NCBI GenBank assembly: GCA_034660035.1
Contig: JAYEIJ010000016.1
Coordinates: 1 to 51,847, forward strand
Direction: 5' to 3'
Origin: JAHEEL01 sp034660035
GTDB taxonomy: Bacteria; Actinomycetota; Acidimicrobiia; Spongiisociales; UBA5794
DNA: 51,847 bases
Below the pieces are notes generated by a model that ran no database searches, was not told the DNA's origin, and worked only from the letters and a program-made list of their open reading frames with translations. Of this stretch, positions 22,022 through 30,095 are shown in pieces. Positions within the stretch are counted from its first letter, which is position 1. Each line of letters opens with the position of its first letter. The position numbers were made by a program, and so were the translations under genes.

Positions 22022-22609
22022 GTGAGAATCGGAGCGCTCGCCCTCCAGGGCGACTTCCGGGAGCACCTCGCGGTTGTTGAGCAACTCGGGCATGACGGCT
22101 TCGAGATCAGGGCCCCGGACGAGCTTGCTCGGGTCGACGCATTGATCATTCCGGGAGGCGAGTCCACGACGATCGGTCGCCTCGCGACGATCTACGGGTT
22201 GATGGATCCGATCCGCGAGCGTATCGCTCTCGGCATGCCGGTTCTCGGGACATGCGCCGGCATGATCTTCCTGGCATCCGGTACAACCGGGATGGATCAG
22301 CCTCAACTCGGCGTGCTCGACGTGGTCGTCGAGCGGAACGCATTCGGTCGCCAGGTCGAGTCGTTCGAGGCGGATCTCCGTGTGATCGGACTTGCCGAAC
22401 CCATGAGAGCGGTCTTCATTCGAGCGCCGTGGATCGAGAAGGTCGGAGCCGAGGTCGAGATCCTCGCGACGGTGAGCGATCCGGGTGGAGGAGGAGAACA
22501 CCCTGTTGTGGTCCGGCAGGACCGTATCCTTGCGACGTCTTTCCACCCCGAGTTGACGGGCGACGACCGTCTACACGCCATCTTGATCGATCTTGCCGAG
22601 GAGCGCTGA
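22022..22609 (+). CDS. pdxT: Pyridoxal 5'-phosphate synthase glutaminase subunit PdxT
   Basis: This 195-residue class I-type glutaminase supplies ammonia to PdxS. The nucleophile Cys78 lies in GTCAGMIFLA, the GGEST oxyanion segment at 45-49, and the His-Glu pair in SFHPELTGD near the C-terminus. The GTG start follows the pdxS stop directly, and its stop overlaps the ATG of yebC by one base (TGATG). Several PLP enzymes in this window (MalY-type, gamma-synthase family, tyrosine phenol-lyase) depend on the product. Confidence 0.97.
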   Translation: MRIGALALQGDFREHLAVVEQLGHDGFEIRAPDELARVDALIIPGGESTTIGRLATIYGLMDPIRERIALGMPVLGTCAGMIFLASGTTGMDQPQLGVLDVVVERNAFGRQVESFEADLRVIGLAEPMRAVFIRAPWIEKVGAEVEILATVSDPGGGGEHPVVVRQDRILATSFHPELTGDDRLHAILIDLAEER

Positions 22610-23346
22610 TGTCCGGACATTCGAAGTGGGCCAACATCAAACACCGCAAGGGGCGTCAAGACGCCAAGCGGGGCAAGCTGTTCGCCAAGCTCATCAAGGG
22701 GATCGAAGCGGCGGCCAGAACCGGCGGAGCCGATCCCGAGGGCAACCCCTCGCTCGCAACGGCGATCCAGAAGGCGAAGGATGCGTCCGTTCCGAGGGAC
22801 AACATCGAGCGAGCCATCGCTCGCGGCAGCGGAGACGCCGACGGCGTTGACTACGAGGAGATCTGGTACGAGGGCTATGCCCCGGGCGGAGTGGCGCTCT
22901 ACGTGCACGTCCTGACCGACAACCGGAACCGCGCAGCGGCCGACGTCCGATCGACGCTGACCAAGAACGGCGGCAGCCTGGGAGAGCCCGGCTCGGTGGC
23001 GTATCTCTTCGAGCAGAAGGGGTACCTCCTTGTCGCAGGAGACGAGGACACAGTGATGATGGCCGCCCTCGAAGGCGGCGCCGACGATATCGAGGAGGCC
23101 GGCGATCAGTGGGAGATCACTTGTGCGGCTGGGGATCTCGCCGTCGTTCGTGCAGCACTTGAAGAATCAGAGGTCGCTATCGACCAGGGGGAAGTGACGC
23201 AGATCGCTGCGATGCTGTTGCCTCTCAATGCCGCCAACGCTGCCAAAGTGCTGCGTCTCGTCGATGCGCTTGAAGATCTCGATGATGTGCAGGCGGTGCA
23301 CGCCAACTTCGACATCCCCGACGAGATCCTCGTCGAGATGGAGTAA
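22609..23346 (+). CDS. yebC: YebC/PmpR (TACO1) family protein
   Basis: This 245-residue member of the YebC family starts with the near-invariant SGHSKWANIKHRKG and carries the three-domain pattern (GNPSLATAIQKAKDASVPRDNIERAIARG, then YEGYAPGGVA). It has been described as a transcription regulator and, more recently, as a translation factor that relieves ribosome stalling at proline-rich stretches. It is the last gene of the pdx operon and precedes ruvC, as in many bacteria. A second copy of its last 107 bases at 23467-23573 is an assembly duplicate across a gap, not a second gene. Confidence 0.96.
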   Translation: MSGHSKWANIKHRKGRQDAKRGKLFAKLIKGIEAAARTGGADPEGNPSLATAIQKAKDASVPRDNIERAIARGSGDADGVDYEEIWYEGYAPGGVALYVHVLTDNRNRAAADVRSTLTKNGGSLGEPGSVAYLFEQKGYLLVAGDEDTVMMAALEGGADDIEEAGDQWEITCAAGDLAVVRAALEESEVAIDQGEVTQIAAMLLPLNAANAAKVLRLVDALEDLDDVQAVHANFDIPDEILVEME

Positions 23347-23366
23347 GGAAACGCGGCTCTTCGGAT

Positions 23367-23466
23367 NNNNNNNNNNNNNNNNNNNNNNNNNNNNNNNNNN
23401 NNNNNNNNNNNNNNNNNNNNNNNNNNNNNNNNNNNNNNNNNNNNNNNNNNNNNNNNNNNNNNNNNN
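23367..23466. other. Artefactual 100-N gap with 127-bp duplicated flanks
   Basis: The 127 bases before the gap (23240-23366) are identical to the 127 bases after it (23467-23593). The contigs therefore overlap and should be merged; nothing is missing here. Confidence 0.95.
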
Positions 23467-23593
23467 CTGCCAAAGTGCTGCGTCTCGTCGATGCGCTTGA
23501 AGATCTCGATGATGTGCAGGCGGTGCACGCCAACTTCGACATCCCCGACGAGATCCTCGTCGAGATGGAGTAAGGAAACGCGGCTCTTCGGAT
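23467..23593 (+). repeat. Duplicate of 23240-23366 (contig-end overlap artefact)
   Basis: This is an exact copy that includes the last 35 codons and stop of yebC. The length, 127, is a common largest k-mer in de Bruijn-graph assemblies, so this is a contig-end overlap rather than biology. Confidence 0.93.
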
Positions 23594-23615
23594 TTGAGCG
23601 GGGTGAAGCCTCGGA

Positions 23616-23650
23616 ACGTAGTACGTAGAACGTAGAACGAAGTACGACTC
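23616..23650. repeat. Heptanucleotide array, unit ACGTAGA
   Basis: Five consecutive 7-bp units start with ACG: ACGTAGT, ACGTAGA, ACGTAGA, ACGAAGT, ACGACTC. Read in another phase (GTAGAAC) it resembles the GTAGAAA array at 16960. Confidence 0.85.
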
Positions 23651-23913
23651 GGAGGTTTTGTATCGGTCCGGGAATTCGCTCGGGTTCTACGGGAGCGCCT
23701 TGAGAAGATCAGAGCGTCACCCACGAACCTCGAGACAAGGACGTCTCCCCCCTGACCCGGGGCCCGTTTCGATGAATCCGTAGGTCGCTCAAGGGGGACG
23801 GTGCTTGTTCGTCGCGTTGCCGGTGATCGAGCAAACCCCACGTGGGCCGAGAAACGGAACACGTGATATGTCGTCACGAGCGGAAGGTCTTGGGTTCTGT
23901 CCTGGTCGCCCGC

Positions 23914-23919
23914 TACGCT
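23914..23919 (+). promoter_or_regulatory. Candidate -10 box of ruvC, leaderless
   Basis: TACGCT is separated by 9 nt from the ruvC ATG at 23929; no ribosome-binding site is visible. Confidence 0.45.
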
Positions 23920-23928
23920 GTAGAACAT

Positions 23929-24417
23929 ATGTTCGTATTGGGTATCGATCCCGGTCTCACTCGCACCGGATACGGGATCATCGAGAACTCCGGTGCAACC
24001 GAGAAGGCGGTGGCAGCGGGTGTGATCCGAACCGAGCCTTCGCTCCCATTGGGGCAACGATTCGTCGAACTCGCAAAGGATCTTCGCGAGATCGTCGCCG
24101 AGTACGAGCCACAGATGGCCGCCATCGAGCAGGTCTTCGTCAACAACAACCGGCAGACCGCCATGTCGGTCGCGCGGGCCTCCGGTATCGCTCTTCTCGT
24201 GCTGTCTGAAGCAGGGCTCGATACCGCCGAGTACACGCCGTCGGCGGTCAAGATGGCCTTGACCGGCTCGGGGGTCGCCGACAAGCAACAGATGCAGCGG
24301 GTCGTTGCAATGCGTCTCGGGCTTCCGAGTGCTCCCACTCCGGCCGACGCGGCGGATGCTCTGGCAGTGGCGTTGTGTCACGTTCAACACACGGCGCTGA
24401 ACGCGAGGATCTCATGA
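23929..24417 (+). CDS. ruvC: Holliday junction resolvase RuvC
   Basis: This 162-residue endonuclease cuts Holliday junctions symmetrically. The acidic active site is visible: Asp7 in LGIDPGLTRTG, Glu in AAIEQVF near 66, and the C-terminal Asp pair in ADAADALAVALCH. The open frame reaches back to 23842, but RuvC proteins begin at MxVLGIDPG, which fixes the start at 23929. Its stop overlaps the ruvA ATG by 4 nt. Confidence 0.97.
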   Translation: MFVLGIDPGLTRTGYGIIENSGATEKAVAAGVIRTEPSLPLGQRFVELAKDLREIVAEYEPQMAAIEQVFVNNNRQTAMSVARASGIALLVLSEAGLDTAEYTPSAVKMALTGSGVADKQQMQRVVAMRLGLPSAPTPADAADALAVALCHVQHTALNARIS

Positions 24418-24992
24418 TCGGTCGTGTCCGGGGTGAGTTCCTGACCGCCGGCTCCGACGCTGTGACGATCGATGTGGCCGGCGTCGGGTACGAGATCGCC
24501 GTCACAGGTCGAACTTTCGGAGAGCTGCCCGGGCTCGGATCTGAGATCGTCTTGCACACGCATCTCCACGTTCGCGAAGATCAACTCGCTCTCTTCGGAT
24601 TCACGACGGCCGACGATCGCGATCTGTTCCGGCTGCTGATGGGTGTGTCGGGAGTCGGCCCCAAAGTGGGTCTGGCCATTCTCGCGACGATGACGGCGGA
24701 CGATCTGCGGAGGGTAGTGGCCACCGATGACGCTGCGGCGCTCACGGCCGTTCCCGGCATCGGGAAGCGCTCGGCGCAGAAGCTGTTATTGGAACTTCGT
24801 CCGAAACTCGATGTGCCAGATGGTGACCTGCAGATCTCCGGGCCTCTCGGTGAGGTGAGGGTGGCCCTTGAGGGACTTGGCTACCAGCCGGACGAGATCA
24901 GTAGTGTCCTGCGCGGCCTCCCCGCCGATCTTCCCATCGAGGATCTGCTGAAGCGTTCCCTCCAGGCCCTCGGAAAACGAGGTGAGCGATGA
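24414..24992 (+). CDS. ruvA: Holliday junction branch migration protein RuvA
   Basis: This 192-residue DNA-junction-binding subunit has an N-terminal OB-fold (MIGRVRGEF to about 62), a helix-hairpin-helix domain with GVSGVGPKVGLAIL and AVPGIGKRSAQKLLLEL, and a C-terminal domain (about 145-192) that contacts RuvB. GAGG lies 5 nt before the ATG. It is coupled to ruvC and ruvB by ATGA overlaps. Confidence 0.97.
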   Translation: MIGRVRGEFLTAGSDAVTIDVAGVGYEIAVTGRTFGELPGLGSEIVLHTHLHVREDQLALFGFTTADDRDLFRLLMGVSGVGPKVGLAILATMTADDLRRVVATDDAAALTAVPGIGKRSAQKLLLELRPKLDVPDGDLQISGPLGEVRVALEGLGYQPDEISSVLRGLPADLPIEDLLKRSLQALGKRGER

Positions 24993-26023
24993 GAGAAGAG
25001 GGACTCCTGACCGGAGGGACCACGCCTGAAGACGAGATGATCGAATCGGGTCTCCGTCCGAGGAAGATGAACGAATTCATCGGACAGGGAGACCTCAAGG
25101 AACGGCTCGCAATCCTGATCGAGGCTGCTCGCGGACGCGGCGAAGCGATCGACCACGTTCTCTTCTCGGGACCGCCGGGTCTGGGTAAGACGTCACTCGC
25201 GGGGATCCTCGCGGCAGAGATGGACGCTCAGTTCCGGGGCACGTCTGGGCCTGCTCTCGATCGTCCGGGAGATCTCGCCGCCGTCATCACGAATCTCGAA
25301 GCCGGCGACGTTCTGTTCATCGATGAGATCCATCGCCTGCCGCGCCAGGTCGAAGAGGTGCTCTATCCGGCGATGGAGGATTTTCAGCTCGACATCGTGG
25401 TCGGCAAGGGTCCGGCGGCACGGTCCATCAAGATCGATCTGCCTCCGTTCACTCTCGTGGGAGCGACAACCCGCGTGGGGCGTGTTGCGCCGCCGCTTCG
25501 AGATCGCTTCGGGTACGTTGCCAGGATCGACTACTACGACGCGAGGGATCTCTCGTCCATCATCCATCGGTCCGCGGCGATCCTGGATGTTGACATCACC
25601 GAAGAGGGATCGGATACGATCGCCGGCAGGAGCAGGGGAACGCCACGGGTTGCCAACCGGCTGCTGCGAAGGGTGCGCGACTACGCAGCGGTACGGGCCG
25701 ATGGGCATGTTGACGCAGATATCGCAGATCGGGCGCTCGAGGTGTTCGAAGTCGATGGGATGGGTCTCGACAAAGTCGATCGCGCGATTCTGTACGCCGT
25801 TGCCGTCAAGTTCGGTGGGGGACCCGTCGGTCTGTCCACCCTGGCGATCGCTGTCAGCGAAGAACCGGAGACGGTCGAGGACGCATACGAACCCTTCCTC
25901 CTTCAGGAGGGCTTCCTCCAGCGAACCCCACGCGGACGAATCGCGACAGACCGAGCGTATCAACACCTTGGCGTAGAGAGGGACGTGGTTCTGTCACCAC
26001 AGGGGACGCTGCTGGATGAGTAG
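24989..26023 (+). CDS. ruvB: Holliday junction branch migration ATPase RuvB
   Basis: This 344-residue AAA+ motor drives branch migration with RuvA. Walker A GPPGLGKTS (61-69), Walker B IDEIH (111-115), a sensor-1 region VGATTRVG and the C-terminal winged-helix domain ending in TPRGRIATDRAYQHL are present. It is the last gene of the ruvCAB operon. A heptad repeat follows its stop. Confidence 0.98.
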   Translation: MREEGLLTGGTTPEDEMIESGLRPRKMNEFIGQGDLKERLAILIEAARGRGEAIDHVLFSGPPGLGKTSLAGILAAEMDAQFRGTSGPALDRPGDLAAVITNLEAGDVLFIDEIHRLPRQVEEVLYPAMEDFQLDIVVGKGPAARSIKIDLPPFTLVGATTRVGRVAPPLRDRFGYVARIDYYDARDLSSIIHRSAAILDVDITEEGSDTIAGRSRGTPRVANRLLRRVRDYAAVRADGHVDADIADRALEVFEVDGMGLDKVDRAILYAVAVKFGGGPVGLSTLAIAVSEEPETVEDAYEPFLLQEGFLQRTPRGRIATDRAYQHLGVERDVVLSPQGTLLDE

Positions 26024-26048
26024 CTTCGAGCCTTGAGCCTTGAACAGG
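26021..26048. repeat. Short heptad repeat, unit GAGCCTT
   Basis: Two exact copies of GAGCCTT (26028-26041) are flanked by TAGCTTC and GAACAGG, directly at the ruvB stop. Further degenerate heptads (TGGCTCA, AGACTCT, TGGTTCA) lie near 26085-26110, at the 3' end of the convergent gene. Confidence 0.6.
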
Positions 26049-26087
26049 ACGGACGACCGTTTCTTCCACGACCTCCTTGCTCATGGC

Positions 26088-27362
26088 TCAAGACTCTTGG
26101 TTCAATCGCTCCGTGATCACTCCGTTCGTGCGCCACAGTTCGTCAGCTGTTTCAGGAGTGCGTGCGCTGAAGTAGATCCAGCCGTTCATCGTGGTGAGGT
26201 CCCGTGGGTACGAGGATGCGGGGCCGGGGCTGATGTTGGTGATGCGTTCGGTGGTGGTTCCGTCTGTGCGCCATAGCTCCTGGCCGCTGTCGGGTTCGAA
26301 AGCGGTGAAATACAGACGGCCGTTCATCGTGGTGAGGTCCCGTGGGTACGAGGATGCGGGGCCGGGGTTGATGTCGGTGACGCGTTCGGTGGTGGTTCCG
26401 TCTGTGCGCCATAGCTCCTGGCCGCTATCTGGAGCGAAGGCTTGGAAGAAGAGCCAGCCGTCCAGAGCGATGAGCGTGCGTGGGTGTGAAGAACCGGCGC
26501 CGGGATTGGTGTCGGTGATGCGTTCGGTGGTGGTCCCGTTGCTGCGCCACAGCTCCTGGCCTCTATCGGGTGTGATGGCGGTGAAGTAGATCCAGCCATC
26601 CATGGCTGTCAATGAGTGCGGGAGCGGGGGGTCGGTGCCGGGGTTGATCTCGGCGACACGTTCGGTAGTGGTCCCGTTGCTGCGCCAGAGCTCCTGGCCG
26701 GTGTCCGGCGTGTCGGCAGCGAAGTAGAGCCAGCCGTCCATCGCTGTGAACGCATGCAACGCAGTGGAGTTGGCGCCGGGGTTGATGTCGGCGACGCGTT
26801 CGGTGACGGATCCGTCGCTTCGCCAGAGTTCCTGGCCGGCGCCGGCTGCGAACGCCCTGAAGTAGAGCCAGCCATCCATCACCGTCAGGCAGTGCACGTG
26901 CGAGGAGCCGGGGCCGGGGTTGATGTCGGCGACGCGTTCGGTGGTGATCCCGTTGCTGCGCCAGAGTTCCTGGCCGGTGTCCGGCGTGTCCACTGCGAAG
27001 TAGAGCCAATTGCCCATCACCGTCAGGCAGTGCACATGCGACGAGTCGGGGCCGGGGTTGATGTCGGCGACGCGTTCGGTGGTGGTCCCGCTGCTGCGCC
27101 AGAGTTCCTGGCCGGTGTCCGGCGTGTCTGCCGCGAAGTAAAGCCAGCCGTCCATCGGGGTCAATGAATGCACTGCCGAGGGATCGGCCCCGGGGTTGAT
27201 GTCGGCGACCCGTGCTGTGCTGGTTCCGTTGGTACGCCACAGCTCGTACCCGGCGACCGGTGTGTATGCCCCGAAGTACAGCCAACCGTTCATCACCGTC
27301 AGCTGAGACGGGAACCACGGGCCGTCGGAGGCAGTCATCTGCTCGTCGGTCAGCAACATCAC
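26088..27362 (-). CDS. ELWxxDGT-repeat beta-propeller-like protein, nine repeats
   Basis: This 424-residue protein is built almost entirely of nine 46-residue repeats. Each follows the pattern LTxMDGWLYFxAxTPDTGQELWRSNGTTTERVADINPG, shown here only as a consensus of short blocks (MDGWLYF, GQELWR, GTTTERV, DINPG). This is the known ELWxxDGT repeat, predicted to form a beta-propeller in secreted proteins of unknown function. Two features are odd. No signal peptide precedes repeat 1. The DNA of repeats 7 and 8 is nearly identical over about 138 bp, indicating recent duplication. Repeat 9 is short. A GTG at 27365 with GAGG 8 nt upstream is an alternative start; the frame upstream is open only to a stop at 27441-27443. 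It interrupts the conserved ruvB-queA order. Confidence 0.8.
   Translation of the reverse strand: MMLLTDEQMTASDGPWFPSQLTVMNGWLYFGAYTPVAGYELWRTNGTSTARVADINPGADPSAVHSLTPMDGWLYFAADTPDTGQELWRSSGTTTERVADINPGPDSSHVHCLTVMGNWLYFAVDTPDTGQELWRSNGITTERVADINPGPGSSHVHCLTVMDGWLYFRAFAAGAGQELWRSDGSVTERVADINPGANSTALHAFTAMDGWLYFAADTPDTGQELWRSNGTTTERVAEINPGTDPPLPHSLTAMDGWIYFTAITPDRGQELWRSNGTTTERITDTNPGAGSSHPRTLIALDGWLFFQAFAPDSGQELWRTDGTTTERVTDINPGPASSYPRDLTTMNGRLYFTAFEPDSGQELWRTDGTTTERITNISPGPASSYPRDLTTMNGWIYFSARTPETADELWRTNGVITERLNQES
26191..27330. repeat. Intragenic 138-bp tandem repeats
   Basis: The ELWxxDGT gene consists of direct repeats with a 138-bp period. The clearest pair begins at 26191 and 26329 with long identical stretches, and further, more diverged copies extend to about 27330. 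Such arrays can expand or contract by recombination. Confidence 0.85.
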
Positions 27363-27450
27363 TGGAGCGACCTCATCAATCGTGTCGACGATAGGAACCG
27401 GTTCTCGACCCTCATTGATACCGAAAGAGTGGTGCAGCGTCTAGAGGAGG

Positions 27451-27485
27451 AAGGAAGGAACTACGAGCGATGAGCGATGTGCTGT
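27451..27485. repeat. Short heptad repeat, unit GAGCGAT
   Basis: Two exact GAGCGAT units (27465-27478) are followed by GTGCTGT. Loosely heptadic sequence (GCTCCTC, GCTCAGA, GCTCATG, GCTCAGC) continues to about 27565, between the ELWxxDGT gene and queA. The match is weaker than in the arrays at 6421 and 16960. Confidence 0.45.
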
Positions 27486-27571
27486 GACCTGGACGGGTCG
27501 TGCCTCATGCGTTCGTGCTCCTCGTCCTGCTCTTCTTGCTCAGAGCACAACGCTCATGGCTCAGCCCGCCC

Positions 27572-27577
27572 TATCGT
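27572..27577 (+). promoter_or_regulatory. Candidate -10 box of queA, leaderless
   Basis: TATCGT is separated by 9 nt (CTCCCACCA) from the ATG at 27587; no ribosome-binding site is visible. Confidence 0.5.
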
Positions 27578-27586
27578 CTCCCACCA

Positions 27587-28603
27587 ATGGACACCTCTCT
27601 CTTCGACTACGACCTCCCATCTTCGGCGATCGCTCAGAGAGCGATCGAGCCTCGAGACGCAGCGCGGCTACTTGTCGCGAACTCTCTCGAGAACCGACTC
27701 TTCACCGATCTGCCGAGCTTGCTCGATCCCGGAGACCTGGTCGTCGTGAACAACACGCGTGTTCGCCCGGCTCGAGTGCATGCCACGAAAGAGACGGGCG
27801 GAGCCGTCGAAGTGCTCCTGACCAAGCGCATCGACGAGATCCGGTGGGAGGCGCTGGTCCGTCCGGCTCGTCGAATCCGGCCGGGCACCACGATGAGGGC
27901 GGATTCGCTGCACATGACCGTGACCACGGAACCCGATCGAGGCGTGGTCATTGTGGAGATCATTCCGGACGGTCACGACGACGTCGACGACATCCTGCCC
28001 GAACTCGGGGAGGTCCCTCTCCCTCCGTACTTCCATGGAACGCTTGACGACGAAGAGCGCTATCAGACCATGTTCGCAAGAGCCGTGGGATCGGCTGCGG
28101 CACCGACGGCCGCTCTGCACTTCACACCGGGCATCGTCGACGCACTCCAGTCCCGTGGTGTGCACATCGTGGAGGTCGAACTCGATGTGGGGCTCGACAC
28201 GTTCAGGCCTATGGCGAATGGCCCGGTCGAGAATCATCCGATGCACCGGGAGCGCTACTCCGTTTCTTCGTCGACGGTGAATGCCATCGACGAGGCGAAG
28301 CGGAACGGCTCGAGGATCGTCGCCGTCGGTACGACCGTGGTTCGAACGCTCGAGACGGCGGCGGACGACAAGGGCCGGTTGGCCTCGGGTTCGGGATCGA
28401 CCGATCTGTTCATCGCTCCTGGATACCGAACCAAGATCGTCGACGCGGTGGTGACGAACTTCCACGCTCCGAGAACGACGCTCATCGTGATGATTGCCGC
28501 GCTCATCGGTCCGCGATGGCGCGACGTCTATGCCTTCGCCCTCGATTCCGAGTATCGCTTCCTGTCGTTCGGAGACGCCATGTTCATCGAGGTCGGGTCA
28601 TGA
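27587..28603 (+). CDS. queA: S-adenosylmethionine:tRNA ribosyltransferase-isomerase QueA
   Basis: This 338-residue enzyme adds the cyclopentenediol ring during queuosine synthesis on tRNA. It starts with the family-typical MDTSLFDYDLPSSAIAQ and carries NNTRVRPAR, TAALHFTPG and HPMHRERYSVS. The frame is open to 27500 and would encode a hydrophobic leader, but that leader is foreign to the family and is rejected. Its stop overlaps the tgt ATG by 4 nt, coupling two steps of the same pathway. Confidence 0.97.
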   Translation: MDTSLFDYDLPSSAIAQRAIEPRDAARLLVANSLENRLFTDLPSLLDPGDLVVVNNTRVRPARVHATKETGGAVEVLLTKRIDEIRWEALVRPARRIRPGTTMRADSLHMTVTTEPDRGVVIVEIIPDGHDDVDDILPELGEVPLPPYFHGTLDDEERYQTMFARAVGSAAAPTAALHFTPGIVDALQSRGVHIVEVELDVGLDTFRPMANGPVENHPMHRERYSVSSSTVNAIDEAKRNGSRIVAVGTTVVRTLETAADDKGRLASGSGSTDLFIAPGYRTKIVDAVVTNFHAPRTTLIVMIAALIGPRWRDVYAFALDSEYRFLSFGDAMFIEVGS

Positions 28604-29703
28604 CCGCCGTGACATGGGATCTTGCTTCCGCCGATGGCTCGGCCAGAACGGGAATCATGTCGACGCCTCATGGCGAAGTCCAGACTCCGAACTTCATGCC
28701 CGTCGGCACGCGTGCCACGGTCAAGACGATGGACGTCGAGGATCTACGGACCGTGGGAGCCGAGATCGTTCTGGCGAATACCTATCACCTGATGCTGCGA
28801 CCGGGGGAGACCGTGGTATCTCAGCTCGGGGAACTTCACGGCTTCATGGCCTGGGACGGACCGATCCTCACCGACAGCGGCGGTTACCAGGTCCTATCGC
28901 TCAATCCGAAGATCAGCGAAGAGGGGCTCATCTTCCGCAGTACCTACGACGGTGCTCGCGTCGATCTGACGCCGGAGCGTGCTGTGGCCGTGCAAGAGGC
29001 GCTCGGATCCGACATCGCGATGGTGCTCGACGTTCCGGTTCCGCTTCCGTCGCCGAGATCCGCAACCGAGGAGGCGATGCATCGGACCTACCGATGGGCC
29101 GAACGTGCCCTCGAAGCCAAACAGCGCGATGACCGGGCGCTCTTCGGGATCGTGCAAGGCGGCGCCGAGCCGGATCTCCGCGAGCAGTCGGCCAAGGACC
29201 TTGCGGCGCTCGGCTTTCCCGGCTTCGGGATCGGAGGACTCGCAGTGGGAGAGACGGCAGATGAAAGAGATCTGGCACTCGATGCCGCGATTCCCTACCT
29301 GCCGCCGGATCGTGTCCGATATGTCATGGGCCTCGGCGATACAGAGGGGATGCTGGCGGCGATCGCACGGGGTGTGGACCTCTTCGACTGTGTCATCCCG
29401 ACGCGACTCGCCAGACACGGGAAAGCGCTGACGCGAAACGGAGACATCTCGATCAAGCGAGCCGAATGGGTGGAAAACGACACGCCGTTGGACGACACCT
29501 GCTCATGCTTGACATGTCGGCGATACAGCCGCGGCTACCTACGCCATCTCTACACGACGCGTGAACCTCTCGTCGATCGACTGCTCACGCTCCACAACCT
29601 CACCTACACGTTCGACCTTCTCCGAACCGCGAGGACGGCCATCACGGATGGTCGGTTCAACGAGTTCCGACGGCACGTCGTGGCATCTCGAGCGAGGGAG
29701 TAG
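28600..29703 (+). CDS. tgt: Queuine tRNA-ribosyltransferase (tRNA-guanine transglycosylase)
   Basis: This 367-residue TIM-barrel enzyme exchanges guanine 34 of certain tRNAs for the queuosine precursor. DSGGYQVLSL (92-101) holds the general base, FDCVIPTRLARHG the nucleophilic Asp, and the zinc site is CSCLTC plus a later Cys/His region including LLTLHNL. Full length is normal. It precedes yajC-secD-secF, an order found in many bacteria. Confidence 0.98.
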   Translation: MTAVTWDLASADGSARTGIMSTPHGEVQTPNFMPVGTRATVKTMDVEDLRTVGAEIVLANTYHLMLRPGETVVSQLGELHGFMAWDGPILTDSGGYQVLSLNPKISEEGLIFRSTYDGARVDLTPERAVAVQEALGSDIAMVLDVPVPLPSPRSATEEAMHRTYRWAERALEAKQRDDRALFGIVQGGAEPDLREQSAKDLAALGFPGFGIGGLAVGETADERDLALDAAIPYLPPDRVRYVMGLGDTEGMLAAIARGVDLFDCVIPTRLARHGKALTRNGDISIKRAEWVENDTPLDDTCSCLTCRRYSRGYLRHLYTTREPLVDRLLTLHNLTYTFDLLRTARTAITDGRFNEFRRHVVASRARE

Positions 29704-29771
29704 GTTCAGTCGACGGCTAGGATTCCGGCGCTTCACCGGCAACGTCTGTCGGGTATCGAACGGAGGATTCA

Positions 29772-30095
29772 GTGCTGTATCTGTCGAGCATTCTGGCTGT
29801 CGTTTTCGCTCAGACCGAGAGCACCGGCAGCATTGTCGGTTTCCTGCTACCGATAGCGATCCTGGGCGGCCTCTTCTACCTTCTGCTCGTCATGCCGCAG
29901 CGGCGGCGTGCCAAGAAGGCGAAGGAACTCCGCGATTCGATCAGCGTCGGCGATGAGATCAGGACCATCGGCGGGATCTACGGAACGATTCGATCCGAGG
30001 ATGACGAGAGCTTCACGATCGATCTTGGCGGTGGGTCCACGATGCGAATCTCCAGGCGGGCAGTTGCCGAGCGCATTGGAGACGATTCCGAGTGA
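29772..30095 (+). CDS. yajC: Preprotein translocase accessory subunit YajC
   Basis: This 107-residue single-pass membrane protein has one N-terminal helix (about 20-40, ending LLLVMPQRRRAKK) and a conserved cytoplasmic segment GDEIRTIGGIYGTI. It associates with SecDF at the translocon. The GTG start has GGAGG 6 nt upstream. TAGGAT about 50 bp upstream could be its -10. The stop overlaps the secD start (GTGA). Confidence 0.95.
   Translation: MLYLSSILAVVFAQTESTGSIVGFLLPIAILGGLFYLLLVMPQRRRAKKAKELRDSISVGDEIRTIGGIYGTIRSEDDESFTIDLGGGSTMRISRRAVAERIGDDSE

Larger units (their letters stand above)
23347..23928. other. Noncoding stretch between yebC and ruvC, including gap
   Basis: This stretch contains the 100-N gap, the duplicated yebC end, a heptad array at 23616-23650, and about 280 bp without a credible gene. 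An imperfect inverted pair of C-rich and G-rich tracts occurs near 23740-23800. The ruvC -10 box is at 23914. Without the artefact the true distance from yebC to ruvC is about 355 bp. Confidence 0.7.

Noticed and set aside
23167..24390. 407-residue minus-strand frame crossing the yebC-ruvC region
   Set aside because: It passes through 100 N, the duplicated contig end and the antisense of ruvC, so it is not a real gene.
27500..27586. Upstream start giving QueA a hydrophobic leader
   Set aside because: QueA is cytoplasmic and the family starts at MDTSLFDYDLP; the leader is translated heptad-like repeat DNA, and the -10 box fits the start at 27587.
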